Below, in pieces: positions 23,239 through 33,600 of a DNA stretch of 64,000 nt. Numbering within the stretch: the stretch's first letter is position 1; the number at the start of each line of letters is the position of its first letter. Origin of the DNA: Steromphala cineraria (lineage: Eukaryota; Mollusca; Gastropoda; Trochida; Trochidae); assembly GCA_916613615.1 (NCBI GenBank), contig OU744732.1, forward strand, positions 54,475,727 to 54,539,726. Reading direction: 5' to 3'. The notes beneath the pieces were generated by a model. It saw only the letters and a program-made list of their open reading frames with translations, was not told the origin of the DNA and ran no database searches. A program made the translations under genes and the position numbers.

Positions 23239-24558
23239 TGTTCAGACATTGAACTAAATCCCGGCCCTAAAAATTCATGCAAAAATAAAAAACATTCGTC
23301 GGACAAGCAATCTACTCTCCCTTTTGGTAACCATGACGATGATGTGCCGGATCTCACAAGCATTCTAAGTGACATCAAACAACAAATTCAGGGCCTAAAT
23401 GCTAGATTTGACAAATTTAGCGAAGATTTTGTTTCAAAACAAAACAATCTTGAACTTGAAAATAAAGAGTTGAAATCCCGATTAGACAAGCTTGAAAGCA
23501 AGTTCGACAGAGCGGAGGCGCAGAGCAGACGGAACAACGTCATCATCCATGGTGTAGACAGTCGGCCCGGGGAGTCGTGGGAGGAGACGGAGAGGCTAGT
23601 CCGGGACTTCATGGCGGATCAGCTGGGGCTACTACACGTAGATAAGTACCTTATAGAGCGAGCTCGTCGTTTACACTCAAAATCTCAATCCAAACCTATC
23701 ATTGTGAAATTCACATATTTCAAAGATAAAAGCAGTGTGCTATCAGCAGCAAAAACTAAACTTAAACCCAATAGCTCTTTTAAAATCGTGAACGATCTCA
23801 CTGAGCGGGTAAGATCCTTAAGATCAAAATTAATACCATACATGGTTAAGGCCCGTGAAGAAGGCAAAACGTCATACTTGTCATACGACAAATTAGTAAT
23901 TGCTGATAAAGTGTTTGCATTGTCAGATGACGGCAAGTCCCTGACACACGTGAGCACCATGAGAGCGCAGACCAGTGACCAGAGCACTCTGCAGGAGAAG
24001 GCCCCAGTCCCCATCACGTACAATGGCGGTGAGCAGCGCCGTGGGTCCGAGAGACGGGGGAACCATTACACCTGGGAACTCGGCCGTGGCCCGTCACCAG
24101 CCCGTACAAGTATCGGTGATATAGAGACACAAACAATCACCCTGGACTGGGAGAAATATATTCTTAATATATGTACATGGAACGTTAACGGGCTCTATGC
24201 CAAGCTCAATGACTCTGAATTCATGAAATTTGTAAGCAATTTTGATTTGTTCTTCCTCTGCGAAACAATGGTTTATGATACTAAGAAAATCATGTATATA
24301 TTCCCTGGTTATCAGTGTTTCAGTACACCAGCTAAACGAAATCAGCAGTTTGAACGGTTTTCAGGGGGTGTTGCATTATATATAAGAAAACAAATATCAC
24401 ATTACGTTACAAGAATACATTCAGAGTGGGAAAATTGCATATTTGTAAAAATGAGTGATATTTACAAACCTTTCATACTCGGAGGTGTATACATTCTACC
24501 TGAAAAGTCTCCGTTGTACGACACGATAATGGTATTGATGATCTTGAGTTTAAAATAG
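23239..24558 (+). pseudogene. LINE ORF: 2A-like motif, ORF1p-like region and start of endonuclease
   Basis: The frame is open from 23221 with no ATG, so the natural start was lost by 5' truncation. It encodes CSDIELNPGP at 23239-23268, a 2A ribosome-skipping consensus (D-[VI]-E-x-N-P-G-P). Then follow a coiled coil rich in L, E and K (23400-23520), the L1-ORF1-like RRM start RRNNVIIHGV, and from about 24160 the endonuclease start NICTWNVNGLYAKL with its E in FFLCET. ORF1 and endonuclease share one frame, so 2A may have released an N-terminal peptide from a single polyprotein. The frame shifts near 24525. Confidence 0.78.
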
Positions 24559-26992
24559 CTATTGTAAAATCAGAAACTGATCAAGACCTACTTTTGTTTG
24601 GCGAGTTTAATGCTCGTGTAGCAAAGTTAGATGATTACATAATGGAAGATGAAGATGATGTTGAGTTCATGAATCTTGGTTCCTTATACTGTGTAGATAC
24701 TTTCAGTATACCAAGAGCCTCTCAGGATGATAAACATAACAAATTTGGGCTGTCATTGCTAAATATGTGCAAATTATGGAATATTCATATTGTAAATGGT
24801 CGCGTTGCAAATGATCTAGATGGATCTTTCACTAATATTGGTCATAACGGGACAAGTTTGGTTGACTATTTTATTGTCTCTTCAGACCTGTTCCCCTCCG
24901 TGACTGATATGTGTGTACATAATAGAACAGAAAGTGATCACCTTCCCATTTTATTGGCGTTGGAATATTATCCCAATGATTGTATTGGTAAACAAAATCC
25001 AGTGACTACTGGGCTGCGTTCGTTTTGACTCGCTCGAGTGTAATCCCACGCATGCTCGGATGCCACTAAGAGCAAACGACTTATATGCTCTACTGAGTGT
25101 CGCACTTGGTTGCCTGGCTGTAAACAATATGGCCGAAAAATTGAATTTTTTCACAAATATTTTATTATTAAATTTAAACAACACATGGTCTCCAAAATCA
25201 CAGATATGTTATAGTTTTCCTTTAACCAAATCTAAACCTCACATTGGCATGTTGCCAATGTGTTAAAACAGACTAATATTTAAGAAAGTATGCCTGTGGT
25301 ATATGTTATAAACACTGTGTCAATTGACGTACTTCCGTTACTCTCACGACCTCCGTCCCCGATTTAGCAGGAGGGACATTGAGTGACTCTAGAGTGCACA
25401 CGAGAGTGACACTATGGTCGTTCGATTAGGAATTTCATCGCTCGTGTGACACACTCTGTGCAAAACGAACGCAGCCAAGGTGTAAGTTTTTCGAATATTC
25501 CCAAATATGTTTGGTCAGATGCCAGAAAACAACTCTTCATTGATAACTATTACGGTGGCTACGGCCAAGTTCTTAGACAACAATTTGAGGAAGCAATAAA
25601 TTCTGATATAGATTAAGCTGTCGAAAAACTGACAGAACTCTTTTATTTTATGGGATCACATTATGAGAAAATTAGCAATTCATTTAAACACAAAGCCCGA
25701 CAACCGCGATGGTTCGACCAAGAATGTATTGACCTCAAGAAAATGAAATATCAGTTCTTACAACTTTTCCGGCAAAATAAGACTGAAAAGTATTTGAAAT
25801 CTTATATGCATGCCAAGAAAAAAATTAGACATGCTTGCCATGAGAAACAAAACAATTTCGAAAGAAGAACAGTAACTGTTGATGAGTTAAATGTAGCTTT
25901 AGATATGAAAAATTGTAAACATTTTGGAGTAACCTGAAATCATTACTTAGACCCAACCATGTAAATCCTGATGTAACTCCACAGAAATGGACGGATTATT
26001 TTAAGGGTTTGCTTAACCCAAAAGATAGAGAGCCATGTGAATTCGATAATGTTGTATCAAATTTCATATCAAGTCACGATTGTTCAACCTGTAATGACTG
26101 CAATACCACCGATATGCTGTCTGTAGACATTATGGAAAATGAAATACGGAGAGCAATAGACCACTTGAAAACTGGTAAAGCACCGGGAGTAGATTGATTA
26201 CCACCTGAGTTTGTAAAACAACTTTTACAAATTATTCCTCTATTTAAAATATTGTTTAATGCTATTTTGCAAAACGGTATCTTCCCACAGTCTTGGAATA
26301 TTGGTCTAATAATTCCCTTATATAAATCCGGCAAGACAGATAACCCCGCCAACTACAGGGGAATCTCCCTTTTAAATGTGACTGGTAAAGTCTTCACATC
26401 CATAGTGGAGGAAAGGCTGCGTCATTGGTCGGAGTGTAATCAGTTGTTATCGGAATCACAGGCTGGGTTTAGGGAGGATCATTCCACAATTGACAATATT
26501 TTTGTATTATATGCTCTATGTCAGAAATATATCAGGAAATCTAAGCATCGCTTCTATGCTGCTTTCATTGACTTCCGTAAAGCGTTTGACTATGTAGACA
26601 GAAAGAAACTTCTTTATATTTTGCAAGAAAAAGGCTGTCTTGGTAAATTATTTCAAGTTATTAAAAACATGTATGAAAATGTTTGTGCATGTGTAAAGAT
26701 CGATGCTCGTCGTACTGATGTTTTCACTGCGTCATGCGGTGTAAGACAAGGCTGCATGTTAAGCCCTCTGTTATTCATCCTATGTATAAATGAGTTGGTA
26801 GTAGAATTGGAAAACAGTAATTCAAGTGTCATTTTTGTAAATGAAGTCATTGACGTAGTCAAGTTATTACGTTTCGCAGATGATGTTGTACTTGTCGCGG
26901 ATTCTGTCATAGATCTACAAAGAAAATTAAATGTATTGAAATATTTCTGTGACAAATGGGGCATGGTATTTGAAAAGAAACCTATTTGTTAA
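24559..26992 (+). pseudogene. LINE endonuclease C-terminus and reverse transcriptase, disrupted
   Basis: After the frameshift near 24525 the endonuclease continues with LLLFGEFNARVAKL and ends with the catalytic SDH motif (ESDHLPILLA, about 24930). A 465-bp inverted-repeat element interrupts the linker at 25012-25476. RT blocks follow: GKAPGVD (then an in-frame TGA at 26195), NYRGISLLNVTGKV, FIDFRKAFD, GVRQGCMLSPLLF and the catalytic LRFADDVVL near 26868. The frame ends at 26992, where coding sequence jumps to the element's 3' end. It reverse-transcribed LINE RNA at nicked chromosomal targets; now dead. Confidence 0.85.
25012..25476. mobile_element. Inverted-repeat element nested in the LINE
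   Basis: GGCTGCGTTCGTTTTG at 25012-25027 is exactly inverted at 25461-25476. The 465-bp insert interrupts the LINE between endonuclease and RT: the LINE frame resumes directly after it as GVSFSNIPKYVWSDAR. No target duplication was clear. Short, precise termini suggest a non-autonomous DNA transposon. Confidence 0.75.
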
Positions 26993-28144
26993 ACGATTTT
27001 CATATTTTCCCATATTTTGATGTTGTAGAAGCATTGTATTTAGCATTTACTGTCGAATTATATACCCATGTTATTGTTGTTGCACTCCACATACAACAAA
27101 TGAATTTCAACAAAATTGTACTCTGGCCCATGAGGCCTCCAATACTGAATAAAGACTTTGAATTTGACTTTGACTTTGACTAATTGCCTGGCTGATCAGT
27201 TATGGCAACAAATAATCTCGGGAGATGCCTCGCGATTATATGTGGCATTAGACGCTCTCTGAACCAGGAAATCCTTTTATATAGAGTGATAACTTTAAAC
27301 GGCAAGCATTTATAGGAAAGCTGAATATAGATCAAATAATTTGTTCGCTGTTATTTTAGGATAACCCGAGTTTCGATACACCCAGGGATAATGCTCCGAT
27401 ACCCTTGCCCATATCAACCCAGGGATGTTTCAGCAGGAAAATGTCTACTGAAATTACCCGCACTTGATTTCACGTCAAATCGACCGCTCGAACTTCCAAA
27501 AGTTAATTTGTTGGGTAGAGGAAATTGGCAAATCCAGCTCTTAGCTAAAATTGTTTAGTTCCGAGCCTACTTGGGTGGAAGGTTTCATTACATATGTCAA
27601 AATAGAGTTCATAAGCATACGCCGGAAGGACTTTTAAATGTCAATGTTACCGACAACGTATTTGCATCTTCTCTTACGCAGTGAATTCATTGTTTCAGAA
27701 AATGGAAGTCAAAACTCAACAAATTTCAATAATGTTTATTCAGGTAAGTAATGATGTCCAAAATAAGACGAAATTTAATCTGTCTAAAAATGACAATATA
27801 TTTTTGTCCAAATATGACTAAATTTCATGTCCGAATATGACTAAATTTCATGTCCGAATATGACTTAATTTATGTCCATTTATGACAATATATTAATGTT
27901 CAAAATACAAAAAAACAAGTATTTGTCACAAAGGTGCCAAGATCCCCCTCCGCAAATTGATGTTAACAAAATGCATATTGTATACATAGAAACACTTGTC
28001 TACACTTGTCATGCTACTAGATGTCATTTAGACCACAACAAATTGACTGGTCCCTGGGTCTTTCAAATAAGGAGCCTTGTGCAAAAAAAAAGAAGAGAAT
28101 ATAGAGCACAGTTCTTAACAGATCAGCCTTATAATAAGCTTTAA
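26970..28144 (+). repeat. Tandem duplication, unit 1 (offset 1857 bp)
   Basis: From GTATTTGAAAAGAAACCTAT through the LINE 3' UTR, its GACTTT tail and about 960 bp of flank, ending near GCATGTTGGCT. The same sequence recurs 1857 bp later at about 28827-30000 with few differences. The flank contains a short tandem repeat of about 23 bp (ATGTCCGAATATGACTAAAT, 27770-27895). Confidence 0.85.
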
Positions 28145-29040
28145 ATGCATGTTGGCTGGGAGATATTGGGCGGCACAACGTAAGTGCATATTATTTCTGT
28201 AGAAGTGTTCGATATTGGTGTAGACTGATCCGCATGGATTCCAATAGACAACCGCAAGCTTGTTATAATATGATGAAAAATCAGGATGAGCACGGCAGTG
28301 TTAACTGGGTGTCCCATATTAGACTTTTGTTGTTTAAAACTGGATTATCATATATTTATATTGCCCAGGATTGTGGAGATATGAATCATTTCCTAAGATT
28401 GTTTAAACAAAGATAGATTTAGAAATTCAGAATTGGTTTCAGCAAATCAATAGTTCAATATTCCTGAGTTACTATAGTTCTTATAAATCACTATTGGCCC
28501 CAGAAAGTAATTTATTATCAAATTCTTTTGAAAAAGACTTAAAAGTTGTTCTCATAAAGTTTCGTATACTTTCTCATAACTTGAAGATACAGAAACAACG
28601 TTATAAGAAAAGTAGAGAAACTGTTGTTAAATCTACTTTAATATGTGACAAGTGTGATACTATGAGTGTCGAAGATGAGTTCCACTTTATATTGAATTGT
28701 CCATATTATACTTCTAGTAGAAACACATTTATTCCAAAATATTTTCATCACTATCCTACCCGCGTAAAACTACAGCAACTTATGTCTTCAAAAGATATTT
28801 ACGTATTGAAAGGACTGGCATTGTATTTGAAAAGAAACCTATTTGTTAAACGATTTTCATATTTTCCCATATTTTGATGTTGTAGAAGCATTGTATTTAG
28901 CATTTACTGTCGAATTATATACCCATGTTATTGTTGTTTCACTCCACATACAACAAATGAATTTCAACAAAATTGTACTCTGGGCCATGAGGCCTCCAAT
29001 ACTGAATAAAGACTTTGAATTTGACTTTCACTTTGACTAA
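28145..29040 (+). pseudogene. LINE C-terminal zinc-finger segment and 3' UTR (second unit)
   Basis: Encodes the C-terminal part of an L2/CR1-like polyprotein. One open block (28234-28416) contains CYNMMKNQDEHGSVNWVSHI and YIYIAQDCGDMNHFLRLF. A second (28494-28877) has the CxxC-H-C finger, CDKCDTMSVEDEFHFILNCP. Stops and frameshifts separate the blocks. The 3' UTR ends with CTTTGAATTTGACTTTCACT, TTGAC at 29039. This is the segment missing from the element ending at 27183, so both belong to one insertion rearranged by unequal exchange. Confidence 0.8.
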
Positions 29041-30000
29041 TTGCCTGGCGGATCAGTTATGGCAACAAATAATCTCGGGAGTTGCCTCGCGATTATATGT
29101 GGCATTAGACACTCTCTGAACCAGGAAATCCTTTTATATAGAGTGATAACTTTAAACGGCAAGCATTTATAGGAAAGCTGAATATAGATCAAATAATTTG
29201 TTCCCGTTGTTTTAGGATAACCCGAGTTTCGATACACCCAGGGATAATGTTCCGATACCCTTTCCCATATCAACCCAGGGATGTTTCAGCAGGAAAATGT
29301 GTACTGAAATTAGCCGCACTTGATTTCACGTCAAATCGACCAATCGAACTTCCAAAAGTTAATTTGTTGGGTAGAGGAAATTGGCAAATCCAGCTCTTAG
29401 CTAAAATTGTTTAGTTCCGAGCCTACTTGGGTGGAAGGTTTCATTACATATGTCAAAATAGAGTTCATAAGCATACGCCGGAAGGACTTTTAAATGTCAA
29501 TGTTACTGACAACGTATTTCCATCTTCTCTTACGCATTGAATTCATTGTTTCAGAAAATGGAAGTCAAAACTCAACAAAATTCAATAATGTTTATTCAGG
29601 TAAGTAATGATGTCCAAAATAAGACAAAATTTTAATCTGTCTAAAAATGACAATATATTTGTGTCCAAATATGACTAAATTTCATGTCCGAATATGACTT
29701 AATTTATGTCCATTTATGACAATATATTAATGTTCAAAATACAAAAAAACAAGTATTTGTCACAAAGGTGACAAGATCCCCCGCCGCAAATTGATGTTAA
29801 CAAAATGCATATTGTATACATAGATATACTTGTCTACACTTGTCATGCTACTAGATGTCATTTAGACCACAACAAATTGACTGGTCCCTGGGTCTTCCAA
29901 ATAAGAAGCCTTGTGCAAAAAAAAAGAAGAGAATATAGAGAACAGTTATTAACAGATCAGCCTTATAACAAGCTTTAAATGCATGTTGGCTTCACTGTGA
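28827..30000 (+). repeat. Tandem duplication, unit 2
   Basis: Second copy of the 1857-bp-offset duplication. At its right end the shared GCATGTTGGCT is followed by a pearl-type element, whereas unit 1 is followed by the LINE C-terminal segment. Confidence 0.85.
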
Positions 30001-30332
30001 CTTGAAAATAATGTGAAAGTCACCAAAAACCAAATTGGCCCGGTGTTTTCCTAAAATAGATTAATTAAAAACTCCAGTGAATGACTCTTGAGATATCACA
30101 CTTATGAGCTTAACATGCAGGACAATTGATGATAAATCAAAAGTTTTGCTGTGACCTTCTATAGGGACCTAACTCTCGTGTTGATGAAGCTGTATATAAA
30201 AAAATGAAAAGAATTCGATCAATAGTTTTTTAGTTATTCAATTTCATTCATGCGGGACGTACGTACGGACGGACGGACGCTGCCCAATACTATATCCCCC
30301 GCTTCGCGCTAAACGCGCGGCGGGGGATAATA
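29986..30332 (+). mobile_element. Pearl-type (Helitron-related) element, short
   Basis: The 3' part is diagnostic: an ACGTACGTACGGACGGACGG microsatellite, then the terminal hairpin ATCCCCCGCttcgcg...GCGGGGGAT at about 30291-30330. The body (about 260 bp) has no tandem core, and the 5' end lacks the palindrome seen in the other two elements, so the left boundary is uncertain. It lies in the 3' flank of FMO gene B and is absent from the matching flank of gene C. Confidence 0.6.
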
Positions 30333-30664
30333 CATGTGTTATCAATTATCAAAACTGATAGCGGGAGACACCAAGTATTTACTATCTATCTCAAGTCAAA
30401 GTGACAGGCAAATCAGCTGCTTCTCACGTGCTGGCCACACATGCACTCGTAGTTGCGTTTGTGCGAGTGACTCAGGGGTACGGAAACAGTCCTTCGGTTC
30501 AAACAGTTTCATTTGGGAGTTTTTCTTCCATACCATAATTCAAAGGCAAGTATTTGGACACACAATTTCTGATTAAAATTTCCAGAAGGGGTAAGAACAT
30601 CAAGTTATTGTCCCTTTTGAAACCTGAAGGTATCAATGTTGACTAAACTAAACTAAAACAACTT

Positions 30665-33600
30665 TCATTTTCTGAAATATTTCACAGCAACTGCAAGTGA
30701 AACAGCAGCAACTGACAGGAAGAACAATCCAGGCAACGTGTTCGAAGGTTTGTTCAATTTTGGAGGAGGGGTGTTCTTTCTTGGTTGTTTGGCATAATAT
30801 CCATGTTCATGGGCATAAGCTATTGCTCTTTTGGCCCCGGACCATGGATGTGGACCCCAAAGTCGATTCTGATATGGGAAAGCAGTTCCATAGAGATAGT
30901 TGTAGGCAAGCCATGGTCCTGCTTTGATGAGGTCAAACCAGGATGGGACAACTCCAACTTCTGACGCCAGGTCATCGTGAAGAGGGAAGTACCCAAACTG
31001 AAATTAAAATGAAGAGGTGAACACTTGGGAACACTTTGGAACGCTTTGGAACGCTGGAAATATTCGGATCAGCATCAGAGATGTCAGTAATTGTTTACGA
31101 TTATGTCTTAAACTAGATTAGCGTTTGCGGGACACCACAAAAGCAGAGCAGCCCCGGAACTTGGGGTTTCGCCTTACCCTGTTCCGCCTTTTACAGGCCT
31201 CACCAAATTGGGAATTTTCTCGTGACCTTAACCTTTGACACTCAACGTCACACAATCAATGAACACATTTCATTGAGTATAACATAATTGTAATGAAATA
31301 AAGTGTTAAAAATTAAATTAATCCATTTTCTCCATATATGTTGACCTTGCTGTGACCTTGACCTTTGACAGTTCGTACGCAAAACTATTTGAAAATTTTG
31401 TACTTCTCAAGAGATAATATATACAAAATCTAAACTTCATAGCACAAATTTTTTTCAAGTTATTGTGTTTACAAGGAATTGCAATAACTCATATCTCATG
31501 ACCTTGACCTTTGACCTTCAAGGTCACACAATCATTGAACACTTTTTATTGAGTATAACAATCATGTATTGATCAAAAGTGATCATAGTTAAAATTAAGC
31601 ATATTGGCTAAAACATACTTACGTCATGACCTTGCTGTGACCTTGACCTTTGACGGATTGTAGTCGAAACCTTTTCATTATTTTTTACTTTTCCAAGGAT
31701 GATATATACCAAGTTAGAGCTTCGTAGCACAAAAACTTTTCAAGTTACCATGTTTACAAATAATTTTGCGGTGATTTTATAACTCATGACCTTGACCTTT
31801 GAACTTGAAAGTGAACATGTCATAATGATTCCCTGGAAGTATTAACATTTAGACATGTTCATGAGTTCTGAAAAGCTAAATGGGATAAAGTTATACCCAA
31901 ATTTAGTGCATTTTGTAATAACTCATATCTCATGACCTTGACCTTTGACCTTCAAGGTCACACAATCATTGAACACTTTTTATTGAGTATAACAATCATG
32001 TATTGATTAAAAGTGTTCATAGTTAAAATAAAGCTTTTTGGCTAAAACATGCTTACGTCATGACCTTGCTGTGACCTTGACCTTTGACAGATTGTAGCCA
32101 AAACCTTTCCAATTGTTTTTACTTTTCCAAGGATGATATATACCAAGTTAGAGCTTCATAGCACAAAAACTGTTCAAGTTATCGCGTTTATAAGGATTTC
32201 TGAGAGTGAATACATATCTCGTGACCTTGACCTTTGACTTTGAAAGTTAACGTGTCAAAATCGTTCCCCCGAGGTATGAGTAGTAAGGTATGAATAAGAG
32301 TTCTGGAAAGCTTAGTGGAAAAAAGTTATAGCTATTAGTACGAGTGCGATGGAAACTTCAAAAAAACTGATAGTATAGCCCTGATTAGGGCTGCTAATAA
32401 TGTTCGGTAGATATACATCACGGGATCGGAGAGAAGCACAAGTATAAACAACGAATATATATAATATTCACTTATAACCAATCTAGATAAATTTAGGTCA
32501 ACAGGTTGACTTATAACAACATTTCCTTACAACATCCATCAAATTTCTACGTACGATATATCTGTAACGTCCATTCATCTGGAAGATCATTTGGTTGCAA
32601 AGATCAATGTCCTTCGCCATTTCCTGTTTTGAAGGTAGTTCCTTTTTACCCACGAAGACCCTCACAGCAAGTCTAGCCTGAAGTTCTTGTATAGCAGGAT
32701 TTGCTCCAATAACTTCTTGACAACCTATCATAGCCATTGTATGGTGATGTAAATGAAGGGGGAAAACCAACTTGTAAAGGGAAAGCTTGTCGTTTTCTGG
32801 AAGAAAGGTTTTAAAATGTACCAACATCATTTTATATTACCATTACCAGTTGCCGTGGGTCACCAATTTTATGCTAAGTTATTTTTATTTTAATTATATT
32901 GGGTAAAAAAGAATCCTTCTTAATATGAATGACTTTTTGAAATAAAGGACAAACTTTTAAATTCTGATCTGTAACAGGGATTTAGAAATAAATACTGGTT
33001 TTTGAAATATGTTTTATCTCCCCCTAATTTCGAATACAGAGCGCACATTGAGTCAAAACCCGCGTTTGGCTTTTACATGATTGAGTAACAAATTATAATT
33101 TCATTTTCAGCCACATCAGATAGTTTTGTGGAATATTATTGTTTAAACAGCGCCAAACCAAATTCCCTGAACGCGTAACTGAATGCTGATATTTGATATT
33201 AATATTGGAGAATGCATGGAGGAGGAGCAGACAACCAATACAACGCATGGCACGTGTTACTAATTTTAACCCCGTGCGTTCCATGCTCTACCCACCAACT
33301 GTAAAAAACAAGGCTATCTTTTATACTATCTTTCTACTTCGTGTTAATGTTTATGCTGTATCACACAGAGTGAAGTACCAAATATTAACTTACTCTCAAT
33401 GATAGGTTCATCCACAAAGTCCAAAGAAAATCTGTATCCAGTAGCAAAGACAACAGCATCAAGGTCATGGACAACAGAACCATCATCAAACTCAGCTTCA
33501 CGAGGTCCAAGACGTACAAGTCGTCCGTAGAACTTTACTTTCCCGTTCATTATGAAGTATTGAACTTCATCGCTAACACAACCTCTACTCATGAGTGGAC

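Larger units (their letters stand above)
23226..27183 (+). mobile_element. L2/CR1-like LINE, 5'-truncated and internally rearranged
   Basis: Domain order is a 2A-like motif, coiled coil and RRM-like ORF1, AP endonuclease, reverse transcriptase, then a jump to the 3' UTR and a (GACTTT)n-type tail ending at 27183. The missing C-terminal segment is found downstream at 28145-28877. The 5' junction is near 23226, where similarity to the paralogous flank at 58270 ends. Several frameshifts and stops make this copy inactive. Family assignment rests on the RT motifs, the CxxC-H-C C-terminus and the short-repeat tail, and is tentative. Confidence 0.8.

Noticed and set aside
27697..27743. A 41-nt candidate mini-exon (TTTCAG before, GTAAGT after) found in three duplicated copies
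   Set aside because: Its three copies are explained by duplication, the third copy has a weakened acceptor/donor context, and no neighbouring exons were found.
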